Source: an uncultured Pelagibacteraceae bacterium (GTDB lineage Bacteria > Pseudomonadota > Alphaproteobacteria > Pelagibacterales > Pelagibacteraceae). From it: 64,000 nt of DNA. Within the stretch, counting starts at the first letter, position 1. Every line of letters starts with the position of its first letter. A program made the position numbers and the translations under genes. Positions 27,723 to 36,946 of this stretch are shown one piece after another. The DNA lies in assembly GCA_902599805.1 (NCBI GenBank), contig CACKGP010000004.1, positions 23,542-87,541 of the forward strand. Direction: 5' to 3'. The notes under the pieces are model-generated. The model was given only the letters and a program-made list of their open reading frames with translations. It did no database searches and was not told the origin of the DNA.

Positions 27723-29339
27723 TTGATAAAGAGGATAAATTTTTGGGTTATTTTTGCTTTTTTAGTACCTTTACTGGTTGCTATACCTATATTCACAGTT
27801 TTTTTAAGTTTTTTTGATACAACAGGAAACTATTTAGATCTTTTAAAAGACACCTTTCTTTTAAAGTATTTAAGTAATTCATTTTTAATTTTATTAGGTG
27901 TATTGTCACTAACTTTTATATTTGGTGTAACCTCAGCTTATTTTGTATCTTTCTATAAATTTCCTGGTGTTAACTTTTTTAAATGGGCGTTGATATTGTC
28001 TTTTGCTGTTCCAGCTTACATTTATGCTTATTCTTTAGTTGCTTTTTTTGAAAATTATGGGACAGCATTTAGTATTTTAACTTATTTATTTGGCGAAGGA
28101 GATTATAATAAAAATATACCAAAATTTGATGGCTTAATTGGATCCATGTTTTCGATTTCTTTCTCTTTATTTGGTTACGTTTATGTTTTAACAAGAGCTT
28201 CTTTTGTATTTCAATCTCACAATCTTATAGAAGTTGGAAAAAATTTAGGTTTATCATCATATGAAAGTTTTTTTAAAATTATTTTACCATCAGCAAGACC
28301 CGCAATAGTAGTGGGGTTATCGCTTGTTGCGATGGAAACCCTGTCAGATTTTGGAACAGTAGATTTTTTTAGTATTTCAACACTAACCACAGCTATTTAC
28401 AATGCCTGGATTTCTTTTGATGATTTAACAACTGCAAATCAATTATCATTTGTTTTATTATTTTTTATCCTTCTACTATTTATTCTTGAAAATCTTTCAA
28501 GAAAAGGAGCAAAATATCATCAAAATTCAAAAGGAAACAAACCTATTCCAAAAATCCAGTTAGTCGGAGGTAAATCTATTCTTGCGACCTGTTTTTGTTC
28601 AATTTTATTTTTCTGTAGTTTTGTTTTTCCAGTTTCTCAAATGACTTATTGGACGATAAAATTTCCAAAATATTTTCAGGATATCAATTTTTGGTCACTA
28701 AATATGAATACATTGCTATTAGTATTTTTATCTAGTTTATTCTTGATCATATTTTCTTTTATGACTAATTATGGAAATAGAGTATCTAAAAATAAACTAA
28801 TTAGTTATTTATCAACTTTCTCAGTATCTGGTTATGCGTTACCAGGAATAATTTTAGCAGTTGCATTTATAACATTTATTTCGTGGTTTAGTGATTTTTT
28901 AAGTTCAATTTTTGGATTTAATAGTTTTAAGAATGTATTTATTGGATCTGTAGTTGGTCTTGTGATTGCGTATTTTGTAAGATTTTTCTCACTTTCTTAC
29001 AATGGAATTAAGTCTGGTTACTCTAAAATAAATAACTCTATTGATGAAAATGCATACCTTCTTGGATATTCTAAACTTAAAACATTCTCAACTATTCACT
29101 TACCTTATTTAAAGACTAATATATTGCTTGTTGGCGTTTTAATAGCTTTAGAAATTATTAAAGAACTTCCGATCACTTTAATATTGAGACCTTTTAATTT
29201 TGAGACTTTTGCAACTAAAGCTTATTCGTACGCCGCACAAGATTTGCTTGAGGCAGCTGCCTTTCCATCTTTATGCCTTATTATATGGGCCAGTATATTT
29301 ATATTATTTATCTCTAAATATATACTTTCTGAAAAATAA
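27723..29339 (+). CDS. fbpB: Fe3+ ABC transporter permease (fused two-domain FbpB type)
   Basis: TTG start after aggaggag; two permease halves, EAA-like GLSSYESFFKIILPSARPAIV and GYSKLKTFSTIHLPYLKTNIL. Confidence 0.92.
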   Translation: MIKRINFWVIFAFLVPLLVAIPIFTVFLSFFDTTGNYLDLLKDTFLLKYLSNSFLILLGVLSLTFIFGVTSAYFVSFYKFPGVNFFKWALILSFAVPAYIYAYSLVAFFENYGTAFSILTYLFGEGDYNKNIPKFDGLIGSMFSISFSLFGYVYVLTRASFVFQSHNLIEVGKNLGLSSYESFFKIILPSARPAIVVGLSLVAMETLSDFGTVDFFSISTLTTAIYNAWISFDDLTTANQLSFVLLFFILLLFILENLSRKGAKYHQNSKGNKPIPKIQLVGGKSILATCFCSILFFCSFVFPVSQMTYWTIKFPKYFQDINFWSLNMNTLLLVFLSSLFLIIFSFMTNYGNRVSKNKLISYLSTFSVSGYALPGIILAVAFITFISWFSDFLSSIFGFNSFKNVFIGSVVGLVIAYFVRFFSLSYNGIKSGYSKINNSIDENAYLLGYSKLKTFSTIHLPYLKTNILLVGVLIALEIIKELPITLILRPFNFETFATKAYSYAAQDLLEAAAFPSLCLIIWASIFILFISKYILSEK

Positions 29340-29356
29340 AGTTATATTACCTCTAA

Positions 29357-30427
29357 ATGAACCCAAATTTTCTTGAAATTAAAAATGCCACATTTGTTGC
29401 GAGTGAAAAAAACAAAATTAATAATGTGTCACTAACAATAAAAGAAAAAGGGGAGATTGTGTGTTTGTTAGGCCCATCTGGAGTTGGAAAGACAACTATT
29501 TTAAGAACAATTGCAGGCTTACAGGAATTAAAATCTGGGCAGATTAATTTAAAAGGAAAAACAATATCTTCTGAAAATTTTAACCTAGAACCTGAAAAAA
29601 GAAATATTGCTATGTGTTTTCAAGATAATTCCTTATTTCCTCATTTCAATGTAATGGAAAATATAAATATCGGAGCCAAAAGAAAAAATGGTTCTAAATT
29701 TAATTATTCAGATAAAGATTTAATTAAAATTCTTCACTTAGACGGTGTTCAAGAAAAATATCCTCACCAAATTAGTTCTGGTGAAGCACAAAGAGTTTCA
29801 TTAGCAAGATCTTTACTTTCTCGACCAGATTTACTCTTACTAGATGAGCCATTTGCTAATATAGACACTAGTTTGAAAGAAGAATTACAAAAGAAAATTA
29901 AAGATATTTTAAAAGAATTCAATATTACTACAATTATCGTAACTCACGATTCATACGAAGCATTCTTTATGGGTGATAAATGTGGAATACTATTAGATCA
30001 ATCACTCAAACAGTATGATGAACCGTACAATATACATCACGAACCAAATTCTCTTGAGGTTGCTAAATTTTTAAATAGAGGAGTTTTTGTTGATGTAAAA
30101 GTAGTTGAGACTGATTGTGCTGTTCATAGCTTAAGTCACCCAACTCTTGGTGAAATCAGAGGCAAACTAGTAAATAATTTTCCCGTTGGAACTACTGTTA
30201 AATTATTATTACAACCAGAGGATTTAAGGCATGATGATCAAAGTAAACTAAAATTAGAGGTTATCGACAGAAAGTTTAGAGGTACAAATTTTATTTACAC
30301 TTTAAAAACGAGCAGTGATGAAAAAATCCCGGTATTTGTCCATTCTCATCATATTCATCAACATGAGAAGTCTGAAAAATTTGGAATTAAAACTCCAATT
30401 TTCATTGACCACCTGGTATGTTTTTAA
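29357..30427 (+). CDS. fbpC: Fe3+ ABC transporter ATP-binding protein
   Basis: LLGPSGVGKTTILR, ISSGEAQRVSLARSLLSRPDLLLLDEPFANID. Confidence 0.93.
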   Translation: MNPNFLEIKNATFVASEKNKINNVSLTIKEKGEIVCLLGPSGVGKTTILRTIAGLQELKSGQINLKGKTISSENFNLEPEKRNIAMCFQDNSLFPHFNVMENINIGAKRKNGSKFNYSDKDLIKILHLDGVQEKYPHQISSGEAQRVSLARSLLSRPDLLLLDEPFANIDTSLKEELQKKIKDILKEFNITTIIVTHDSYEAFFMGDKCGILLDQSLKQYDEPYNIHHEPNSLEVAKFLNRGVFVDVKVVETDCAVHSLSHPTLGEIRGKLVNNFPVGTTVKLLLQPEDLRHDDQSKLKLEVIDRKFRGTNFIYTLKTSSDEKIPVFVHSHHIHQHEKSEKFGIKTPIFIDHLVCF

Positions 30428-30451
30428 GTAAGTATATATAATTAAATTAGA

Positions 30452-30528
30452 GCGCCCTTAGCTCAGCTGGATAGAGCATCGGTTTTCTAAACCGAGGGTC
30501 GTAGGTTCGAATCCTTCAGGGCGCGCCA
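30452..30528 (+). tRNA. tRNA-Arg (anticodon TCT), encoded CCA
   Basis: gcgccct...agggcgc acceptor pairing, anticodon stem tcggt/accga with loop tttctaa, GTTCGAAT T-loop, 3' gcca. Confidence 0.96.
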
Positions 30529-30682
30529 TTAACACTTTAAAATTGTTGAAATCATTATTTAGGCTGAATCTTTATTAATGTAACTATATAAAGTATATAT
30601 TTATAACCCTAATATGATCGTGTCATTAAAAGACGCCTCTTTAACATCTTGAAGTACTGAATTTTATCAAACATAATAAGCG

Positions 30683-30716
30683 AAATTACATACAAATGTA
30701 ATTTATTGTTAACAAT
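30683..30716. promoter_or_regulatory. Two adjacent perfect palindromes upstream of aapJ
   Basis: aaattacat-acaa-atgtaattt (30683-30704) followed immediately by attgttaacaat (30705-30716). Confidence 0.5.
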
Positions 30717-30732
30717 AAAAAGGGGATAAATA

Positions 30733-31770
30733 ATGCTAAGAACATTAAAAGCGTTGGTTTATTTGCTTACTTCAATTGCACTATTAGTTAGTTTCGAAAC
30801 TAGTGCGTTTGCAAAAAAATCAAAAACTCTTAAGAAAACTCAGAAGATGGGTTTTGTAAGATGTGGTGTCTCTCAAGGTCTTCCGGGATTTTCTAATGCT
30901 GATGCATCAGGAAACTGGACAGGCGTTGACGTAGATCTATGTAGAGCTGTTGCAGCCGCTACTCTTGGCGATTCTGGAAAAGTTAAATTTTTTCCATTAA
31001 GCGCAAAAGAAAGATTTACAGCACTTACATCTGGTGAAATAGACGTCTTATCAAGAAATACTACTTGGACATTATCAAGAGATGCTGACATTGGTTTAAC
31101 TTTTGTTGGTGTAAACTTCTATGATGGACAAGGTTTCATGGTTAGAAAAAGTTCTGGTATTACATCTGTAAATCAATTTAAAGCAGGTGTATCAGCTTGT
31201 ACAAACTTAGGTACAACAACAGAGCTTAACATGAGGGACTTTTTTAATTCTAAAGGAATTAAATATGAGCCAGTAACTTTTGAAAAAGCTGACGAAGTCG
31301 TAGCTGCATATGATGCAGGAAGATGCGATACTTACACTACTGACAAATCTGGTCTAGCAGCTCAAAGAATTAAATTGAGCAAGCCAGATGATCATATAGT
31401 GTTACCAGAAACAATCTCTAAAGAACCATTAGGACCTGTTGTAAGACAGGGTGATGCTGTTTGGGAAGATATTGTTAGATGGTCACTAAACGTTATGATC
31501 GAAGCAGAAGAGTACGGTATTACATCTGCTAATGCTGACAGCATGAAATCTTCAGACAATCCAGCAGTAAAAAGATTAGTTGGAGCTGAAGGTGAATTAG
31601 GAGCAGCATTTGGTCTAGATAACGACTGGAGCTTAAGAATTATCAAGCAAGTTGGTAATTACGGTGAAAGCTATAAACGAAATATAGCTGATACTGGAAT
31701 TTTACCAGACAGAGGTCCAAATCAACTTTGGACTAAAGGTGGTATACTTTACGTTCCACCAGCAAGATAA
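30733..31770 (+). CDS. aapJ: General L-amino acid ABC transporter substrate-binding protein
   Basis: Signal peptide, GFVRCGVSQGLPGFSNADASGNWTGVDVDLCRAVAAATLGD, TDKSGLAAQR. Confidence 0.95.
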   Translation: MLRTLKALVYLLTSIALLVSFETSAFAKKSKTLKKTQKMGFVRCGVSQGLPGFSNADASGNWTGVDVDLCRAVAAATLGDSGKVKFFPLSAKERFTALTSGEIDVLSRNTTWTLSRDADIGLTFVGVNFYDGQGFMVRKSSGITSVNQFKAGVSACTNLGTTTELNMRDFFNSKGIKYEPVTFEKADEVVAAYDAGRCDTYTTDKSGLAAQRIKLSKPDDHIVLPETISKEPLGPVVRQGDAVWEDIVRWSLNVMIEAEEYGITSANADSMKSSDNPAVKRLVGAEGELGAAFGLDNDWSLRIIKQVGNYGESYKRNIADTGILPDRGPNQLWTKGGILYVPPAR

Positions 31771-31794
31771 TTGCTAATAATTATTACTAAAAAG

Positions 31795-31826
31795 AAAGGG
31801 CTAGATTTATCTGGCCCTTTTTTTTA
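31795..31826 (+). terminator. Intrinsic-terminator-like hairpin between aapJ and aapQ
   Basis: aaagggctaga-ttta-tctggcccttt followed by ttttt. Confidence 0.88.
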
Positions 31827-31839
31827 TACATAAGAAAAG

Positions 31840-32991
31840 ATGAATTTAAGAATTAAAAGTATTATTCCCCAATTATTAACACTGTTATTTGTGGTAGCAG
31901 TGATAGGCTTTTTCACTATTAATGCACAACTGAACATGGAAGAGAGAGGTATTGATTTCGGTTATGGATTTTTAAACCAGGAGTCATCATTCGATGTTCA
32001 ATTTTCATTGATAGAATATGATGGTTCTCATTCCTATGCAAAAGCATATTTAGTTGGATTATTAAACACTATTTTAGTTTCAGTTTTAGGTATTATTTTT
32101 TGCACTATAATTGGTGTAATTGTTGGTATAGCAAGATTGTCTCCAAATTATTTGATAAGAAATACTGCTGCTTGGTATGTTGAATTTTTTAGAAATGTTC
32201 CATTGCTGTTACAAATATTTTTCTGGTACTATGCTGCTTTAAGAGCATTACCTTTACCTGAAAATACAGAACCTCTATTTGGCGTTACTTATTTAACCGT
32301 TAAAGGTTATTATATTCCACGTTTAATTTGGGAAAATTTTGATATCTTAATTTATTCAATTTTAGCCTCGATAATCTCTATTGTTTTCATAAGAAATTAT
32401 GCGAGAAAATTACAAGAGGAAAAAGGTCAACAGCTTCCAGTTTTTTTGATTTCAGTTGGATTACTATTAATACTTCCAGCGATAACATTTATAACTGGAA
32501 TGGTTCAATTAGACGTTTCATTACCAGTTTTAAAACAATTGTCTAAAACGTCTTTTATATACGCTGAAGGTATAAGTGTCCCACCAGAATTAATAGCATT
32601 AGTATTAGCTTTATCTCTATACACTGCTACTTTTGTTGCAGAATGTGTAAGGGCAGGGATTCAAGGTATTAGCAAAGGGCAGAAAGAAGCAGCTGCCTCA
32701 GTAGGCTTAACACCTAATCAAATTCTCAAACTTGTTATAATGCCTCAAGCTTTAAGAATAATTATTCCACCAACTACCAATCAATATTTAAATTTAACCA
32801 AAAATTCATCATTAGCAGCAGCTATAGCTTATCCTGATCTTGTCTTGGTTTTTGCTGGTACTGCATTAATGCAGACTGGTAGAGCAATTGAGATAGTTTC
32901 AATAACAATGTTAACTTATTTAACCTTAAGCTTATCAATATCAATTTTAATGAATTGGTATAACAAAAAAATAGCAATTAAAGAAAAATAA
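31840..32991 (+). CDS. aapQ: General L-amino acid ABC transporter permease
   Basis: WYVEFFRNVPLLLQIFFWYYA, AGIQGISKGQKEAAASVGLTPNQILKLVIMPQALRIIIPPTTNQYLNLTKNSSLA. Confidence 0.95.
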   Translation: MNLRIKSIIPQLLTLLFVVAVIGFFTINAQLNMEERGIDFGYGFLNQESSFDVQFSLIEYDGSHSYAKAYLVGLLNTILVSVLGIIFCTIIGVIVGIARLSPNYLIRNTAAWYVEFFRNVPLLLQIFFWYYAALRALPLPENTEPLFGVTYLTVKGYYIPRLIWENFDILIYSILASIISIVFIRNYARKLQEEKGQQLPVFLISVGLLLILPAITFITGMVQLDVSLPVLKQLSKTSFIYAEGISVPPELIALVLALSLYTATFVAECVRAGIQGISKGQKEAAASVGLTPNQILKLVIMPQALRIIIPPTTNQYLNLTKNSSLAAAIAYPDLVLVFAGTALMQTGRAIEIVSITMLTYLTLSLSISILMNWYNKKIAIKEK

Positions 32992-32992
32992 A

Positions 32993-34267
32993 ATGATTAA
33001 TATTAATATTTTAAAACCAACTAGTTCTAACTTTCAAACCTATTTATATATAGGTTCAGCTCTTATTTTTTTAGGTATTTTTGATGTTTTCTTGAGAAGT
33101 TTTTTTAATATTAATTATTTAACTTTTTTACCTGACTCGTTAAATTTATTTTTCCCTTTGATAATAGGTTTAATTGGTTTGCAAATGATAAGGCTTGAAT
33201 ATTCAGGTAATAGACTAGTCGATAAAATTAACCAAAATATAAATAATAATTCATTCAATGCGGGATTAACTTTAATAATTATATTTCTTACTCTTTTAAT
33301 AATTCCACCAGCTTTAGATTGGATGATACTTGAAGCAACGATTTCTGGTGACACAAAAGAAGCATGTGTAGCAACAGAAGGAGCTTGCTGGACATATATA
33401 AAAGTATGGTTCAGAAGATTTATGTACGGCATGTATCCTAATGATTTTCACTGGAGAATAAACACTGCATTCATTGTTTTAATTGCATTTGCATTTGTAG
33501 GTTATTTTATGAGAGGTAAATTAAAAAATTATATAACTTTTTATTATGCAATTCTTTATCCAATAATCGCATTTATTATTATTAATTTTTTAATTTCAGG
33601 AGGTTCTTTTGGTCTTGAGTGGGTTGAAACTAATGCATGGGGAGGATTATCTTTAACATTTATTGTCTCATTCTTTGGCTTAATTTTTTGTTTTCCTTTA
33701 GGAATGATTTTAGCTCTGGGAAGAAGATCTGAATTACCAATTATTAAATATATTTCAATTGGTTATATTGAGTTTTGGAGAGGCGTTCCATTGATTACAG
33801 TTTTATTTATGTCATCTGTAATGTTTCCAATGTTCTTACCGTCTGACGCTTTTGTAGATAAACTTATTAGAGTGATTGCAGCGATTATACTTTTCGAGGC
33901 CGCTTATGTTGCAGAGGTTATAAGAGGTGGTTTGCAAGCTTTACCAAGAGGACAATATGATGCCGCTAAATCTTTAGGAATGGGTTATTGGAAAATGCAA
34001 ATTTTCGTAATTCTTCCACAGGCATTAAAATTAGTAATACCTGGAATTGCAAATACATTCTTAGCACTAGTGAAAGACACACCATTAATTTTTGTTGTTG
34101 GCCTATCTGAAGTGGTCGGAATGTTGCAAATGGCTAAAACAAATCCTAAATGGCTCGGATATGCCATGGAAGGCTATATATTTGCCTCTATATTATTCTG
34201 GGCAATTTGTTATGCTATGAGTAAATATAGTCAGTATTTAGAATTAAAATATAAAACGGAAAGATAA
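32993..34267 (+). CDS. aapM: General L-amino acid ABC transporter permease
   Basis: [70 protein letters not shown]. Confidence 0.95.
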   Translation: MININILKPTSSNFQTYLYIGSALIFLGIFDVFLRSFFNINYLTFLPDSLNLFFPLIIGLIGLQMIRLEYSGNRLVDKINQNINNNSFNAGLTLIIIFLTLLIIPPALDWMILEATISGDTKEACVATEGACWTYIKVWFRRFMYGMYPNDFHWRINTAFIVLIAFAFVGYFMRGKLKNYITFYYAILYPIIAFIIINFLISGGSFGLEWVETNAWGGLSLTFIVSFFGLIFCFPLGMILALGRRSELPIIKYISIGYIEFWRGVPLITVLFMSSVMFPMFLPSDAFVDKLIRVIAAIILFEAAYVAEVIRGGLQALPRGQYDAAKSLGMGYWKMQIFVILPQALKLVIPGIANTFLALVKDTPLIFVVGLSEVVGMLQMAKTNPKWLGYAMEGYIFASILFWAICYAMSKYSQYLELKYKTER

Positions 34268-34268
34268 A

Positions 34269-35003
34269 ATGTCAGAGTCAATTATACAAATGAAGGAAGT
34301 TAACAAGTGGTTTGGTGATTTTCAGGTTTTAAAAGACATTAATCTTGAAGTTAAGGAAAAACAGAAAATAGTGGTGTGTGGTCCATCTGGTTCTGGAAAA
34401 TCAACATTGATTAGATGTATTAATAGGCTTGAAGAACATCAAAAAGGACAAATAATAGTTGATGGCAATGAATTATCTGAAAAAACAAAAGATATAGAAA
34501 AGATTAGAGCAGAAGTCGGAATGGTTTTTCAACAATTTAATTTATTTCCACACTTATCAATTTTAGATAATTGTACATTAGCTCCTATTTGGGTAAAGAA
34601 AACTCCGAAAAAAAAAGCAGAGGAATTTGCCATGAAACAGTTAGAACAAGTTCAAATAGCTGACCAAGCATCAAAATTTCCAGGACAACTTTCTGGAGGA
34701 CAACAACAAAGAGCAGCTCTTGCAAGAGCGTTATGTATGGAACCAAAAATTATGCTTTTTGATGAACCAACATCAGCCTTGGACCCTGAAATGATCAAAG
34801 AAGTTTTAGATGCAATGGTAAATCTTGCAAAAGCCGGTATGACAATGATTGTTGTCACTCACGAAATGGGTTTTGCCAAAGAAGTAGCTGATGAAGTAGT
34901 TTTTATGGACGAAGGAATGATAGTTGAAAGAGCAAAAACAAATGATTTCTTTGCAAATCCAAAAAATGAAAGAACGAAACTTTTCTTAAGCCAAATACTT
35001 TAA
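34269..35003 (+). CDS. aapP: General L-amino acid ABC transporter ATP-binding protein
   Basis: [59 protein letters not shown]. Confidence 0.96.
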   Translation: MSESIIQMKEVNKWFGDFQVLKDINLEVKEKQKIVVCGPSGSGKSTLIRCINRLEEHQKGQIIVDGNELSEKTKDIEKIRAEVGMVFQQFNLFPHLSILDNCTLAPIWVKKTPKKKAEEFAMKQLEQVQIADQASKFPGQLSGGQQQRAALARALCMEPKIMLFDEPTSALDPEMIKEVLDAMVNLAKAGMTMIVVTHEMGFAKEVADEVVFMDEGMIVERAKTNDFFANPKNERTKLFLSQIL

Positions 35004-35029
35004 AATTTTCTGTTTTCACAAAGAAAATT

Positions 35030-35725
35030 ATGAGAAAAATTATTATATTTTTAACTTTATTTAATATAATTCTTTTTCCAAATTTTTTATTAAGTCACGT
35101 AAATCATTACGGTAATTTAAAATTCCTAGAGTATGAAATTTACCTAAATAATGAACTAATTGGCACCCATATTTTTAATTTTAAAAAAGAAAAAGACAAA
35201 TTCTCTGTAACAAGCAAAGGGTATTTCAAAGTAAAAAAACTTGGTATAGATTTAATGAATTATAGTACCACAACAAAAGAAACTTATTTAAATGAACAAT
35301 TAAATAGTTTTATTTCTGAAACATTTCAAAACGATAAAAGAAAATATGTTAATTTAAAGCTAAATAATAATGAAAAAATGTTTGATATCGATGGTTCTTC
35401 CTTTAAAGGACGAACAGATAGCAATAATATTATTGGAAGCTGGTGGAATCATGAAATTATTAACAAAAATGTCCAAATTAGCGCTGTTTCTGGAAGAATA
35501 TTGCCTCAAAAAAATAAATTTCTAGGAAAAGAGAATATAATTTTATTTGATAGAAAATATAATGCGTTGAAATTTCACTTTTTATCTAATGATAATGCAC
35601 CTTTAAAAAAAAAGAAAATAAATTTTAACCTTTGGTATGATGCAGAAAGTCTTTTATGGTTAAAAATGTCTTATGAAAAATTAGGTCAGTGGGAATATAG
35701 ACTGAAAAATCATGCTTTTTTTTAA
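35030..35725 (+). CDS. Hypothetical exported protein
   Basis: N-terminal hydrophobic signal, LEYEIYLNNELIGTHIFNFKKEKDKFSV; weak resemblance to DUF6134/DUF3108-type proteins. Confidence 0.6.
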   Translation: MRKIIIFLTLFNIILFPNFLLSHVNHYGNLKFLEYEIYLNNELIGTHIFNFKKEKDKFSVTSKGYFKVKKLGIDLMNYSTTTKETYLNEQLNSFISETFQNDKRKYVNLKLNNNEKMFDIDGSSFKGRTDSNNIIGSWWNHEIINKNVQISAVSGRILPQKNKFLGKENIILFDRKYNALKFHFLSNDNAPLKKKKINFNLWYDAESLLWLKMSYEKLGQWEYRLKNHAFF

Positions 35726-35882
35726 TTGGGAACAAATCTTGTCCTATATTTTCTATATAAGTCAACCCCTTTTCGAAGATATTTTAAGGTCAATCAGACC
35801 CAAAAAAAAATTATTTTTACTGTTGCCTAAAATGATTTTTTCATGTTCAATTTAATTATTTCAAGAGTTAATTAAGGGGATA

Positions 35883-36248
35883 ATGGAAGAAACTTTTAAC
35901 ACGCATATGGGTAAAAGACTGAGAATGCGAAGACTATCTCTTGGCTTAACTCAAACTAAAGTTGCAAACGCAATAAACGTAACATTTCAACAAATTCAAA
36001 AATATGAAAAAGGGACTAACGGAGTAAGTTCTAGTAGACTTATGCAACTTGCAAATTTTCTAAAAGTTCCAATCACTTACTTTTATGAAGATTTTCCTTC
36101 TTATAAAGTAGAAGGCTCAAGTGATTTCAATAATACTGATCTAAATTATTCTTTTTTAGTCAAAACATTTTCTAAACTATCCGATACAGATAAAAACAAG
36201 TTAATTCAGCTATTAAGAAATTCTACAAATCTTAAAGAAACAGGTTAA
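35883..36248 (+). CDS. XRE-family HTH transcriptional regulator
   Basis: GKRLRMRRLSLGLTQTKVANAINVTFQQIQKYEKGTNGVSSSRLMQLANFL. Confidence 0.92.
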   Translation: MEETFNTHMGKRLRMRRLSLGLTQTKVANAINVTFQQIQKYEKGTNGVSSSRLMQLANFLKVPITYFYEDFPSYKVEGSSDFNNTDLNYSFLVKTFSKLSDTDKNKLIQLLRNSTNLKETG

Positions 36249-36267
36249 AAACAATTAATTGAGTATT

Positions 36268-36343
36268 TGGCTCCTCGGGCAGGACTCGAACCTGCGACCA
36301 ATTGATTAACAGTCAACTGCTCTACCAACTGAGCTACCGAGGA
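36268..36343 (-). tRNA. tRNA-Asn (anticodon GTT), encoded CCA
   Basis: Reverse complement tcctcggtagctcagttggtagagcagttgactgttaatcaattggtcgcaggttcgagtcctgcccgaggagcca. Confidence 0.96.
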
Positions 36344-36382
36344 ATAGAAAAAGAACATACATTTTTAAAAAAATTAAAACAA

Positions 36383-36784
36383 CTAATTATTTAAAGCTCT
36401 TAATAAAGTTTTTAAAGGTAAAAGCAAACACTCTTTTCTAGATAAATTGGTTTTATTCATTATTTTTTTAAATGATAACCATTTACTGATTTTCAAATTT
36501 TTCTGATTTTTAAATAAAGTGTTAGAATTTTTCAAAAAATTTACTGTTTCTTTGACTGATTTATTTTTAGATTTTTTAGCTAATAAACTTGCCGATGCAT
36601 TACAATAAATACAAAAGTTACCTTGATATTTAAGATTAATTATTTTTTCGTTTTTTACTTGAATATATATTTTTATATTATCACCACATGTTGAACTCTT
36701 CGAATTTGAATAATGAGAGTAATTATCAAGATGTCCATAATCTTTATTATTTGACGCAGTTTTAAAAATTTCTTTATCAATCAT
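36383..36784 (-). CDS. NifU/IscU-like Fe-S assembly scaffold family protein
   Basis: STCGDNIKIYIQVKNEKIINLKYQGNFCIYCNASASLLAKKSKNKS...RKECLLLPLKTLLRAL. Confidence 0.82.
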   Translation of the reverse strand: MIDKEIFKTASNNKDYGHLDNYSHYSNSKSSTCGDNIKIYIQVKNEKIINLKYQGNFCIYCNASASLLAKKSKNKSVKETVNFLKNSNTLFKNQKNLKISKWLSFKKIMNKTNLSRKECLLLPLKTLLRALNN

Positions 36785-36800
36785 AAAATACTAATCATTT

Positions 36801-36874
36801 TGGAGGCCACGCCCAGAATCGAACTGGGATAGAAGGATTTGCAATCCTCTGCGTAACCATTCCGCCACGTGGCC
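36801..36874 (-). tRNA. tRNA-Cys (anticodon GCA), encoded CCA
   Basis: Acceptor cgtggcc/ggccacg, anticodon stem-loop gaggattgcaaatcctt on the minus strand. Confidence 0.95.
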
Positions 36875-36946
36875 ATACTAGATTAATATAGGTTTATTTA
36901 TAAAAATAAAGCTAGAAGTTTGCAAATATTATTAATATTTATAAGT

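Noticed and set aside
35883-36248. XRE regulator as antitoxin or phage repressor
   Set aside because: No toxin, integrase or phage genes nearby; looks like a standalone housekeeping HTH regulator.
30452-36874. tRNA genes as integration sites of a mobile element
   Set aside because: No integrase, direct repeats of tRNA ends or foreign gene block next to any of the tRNAs.
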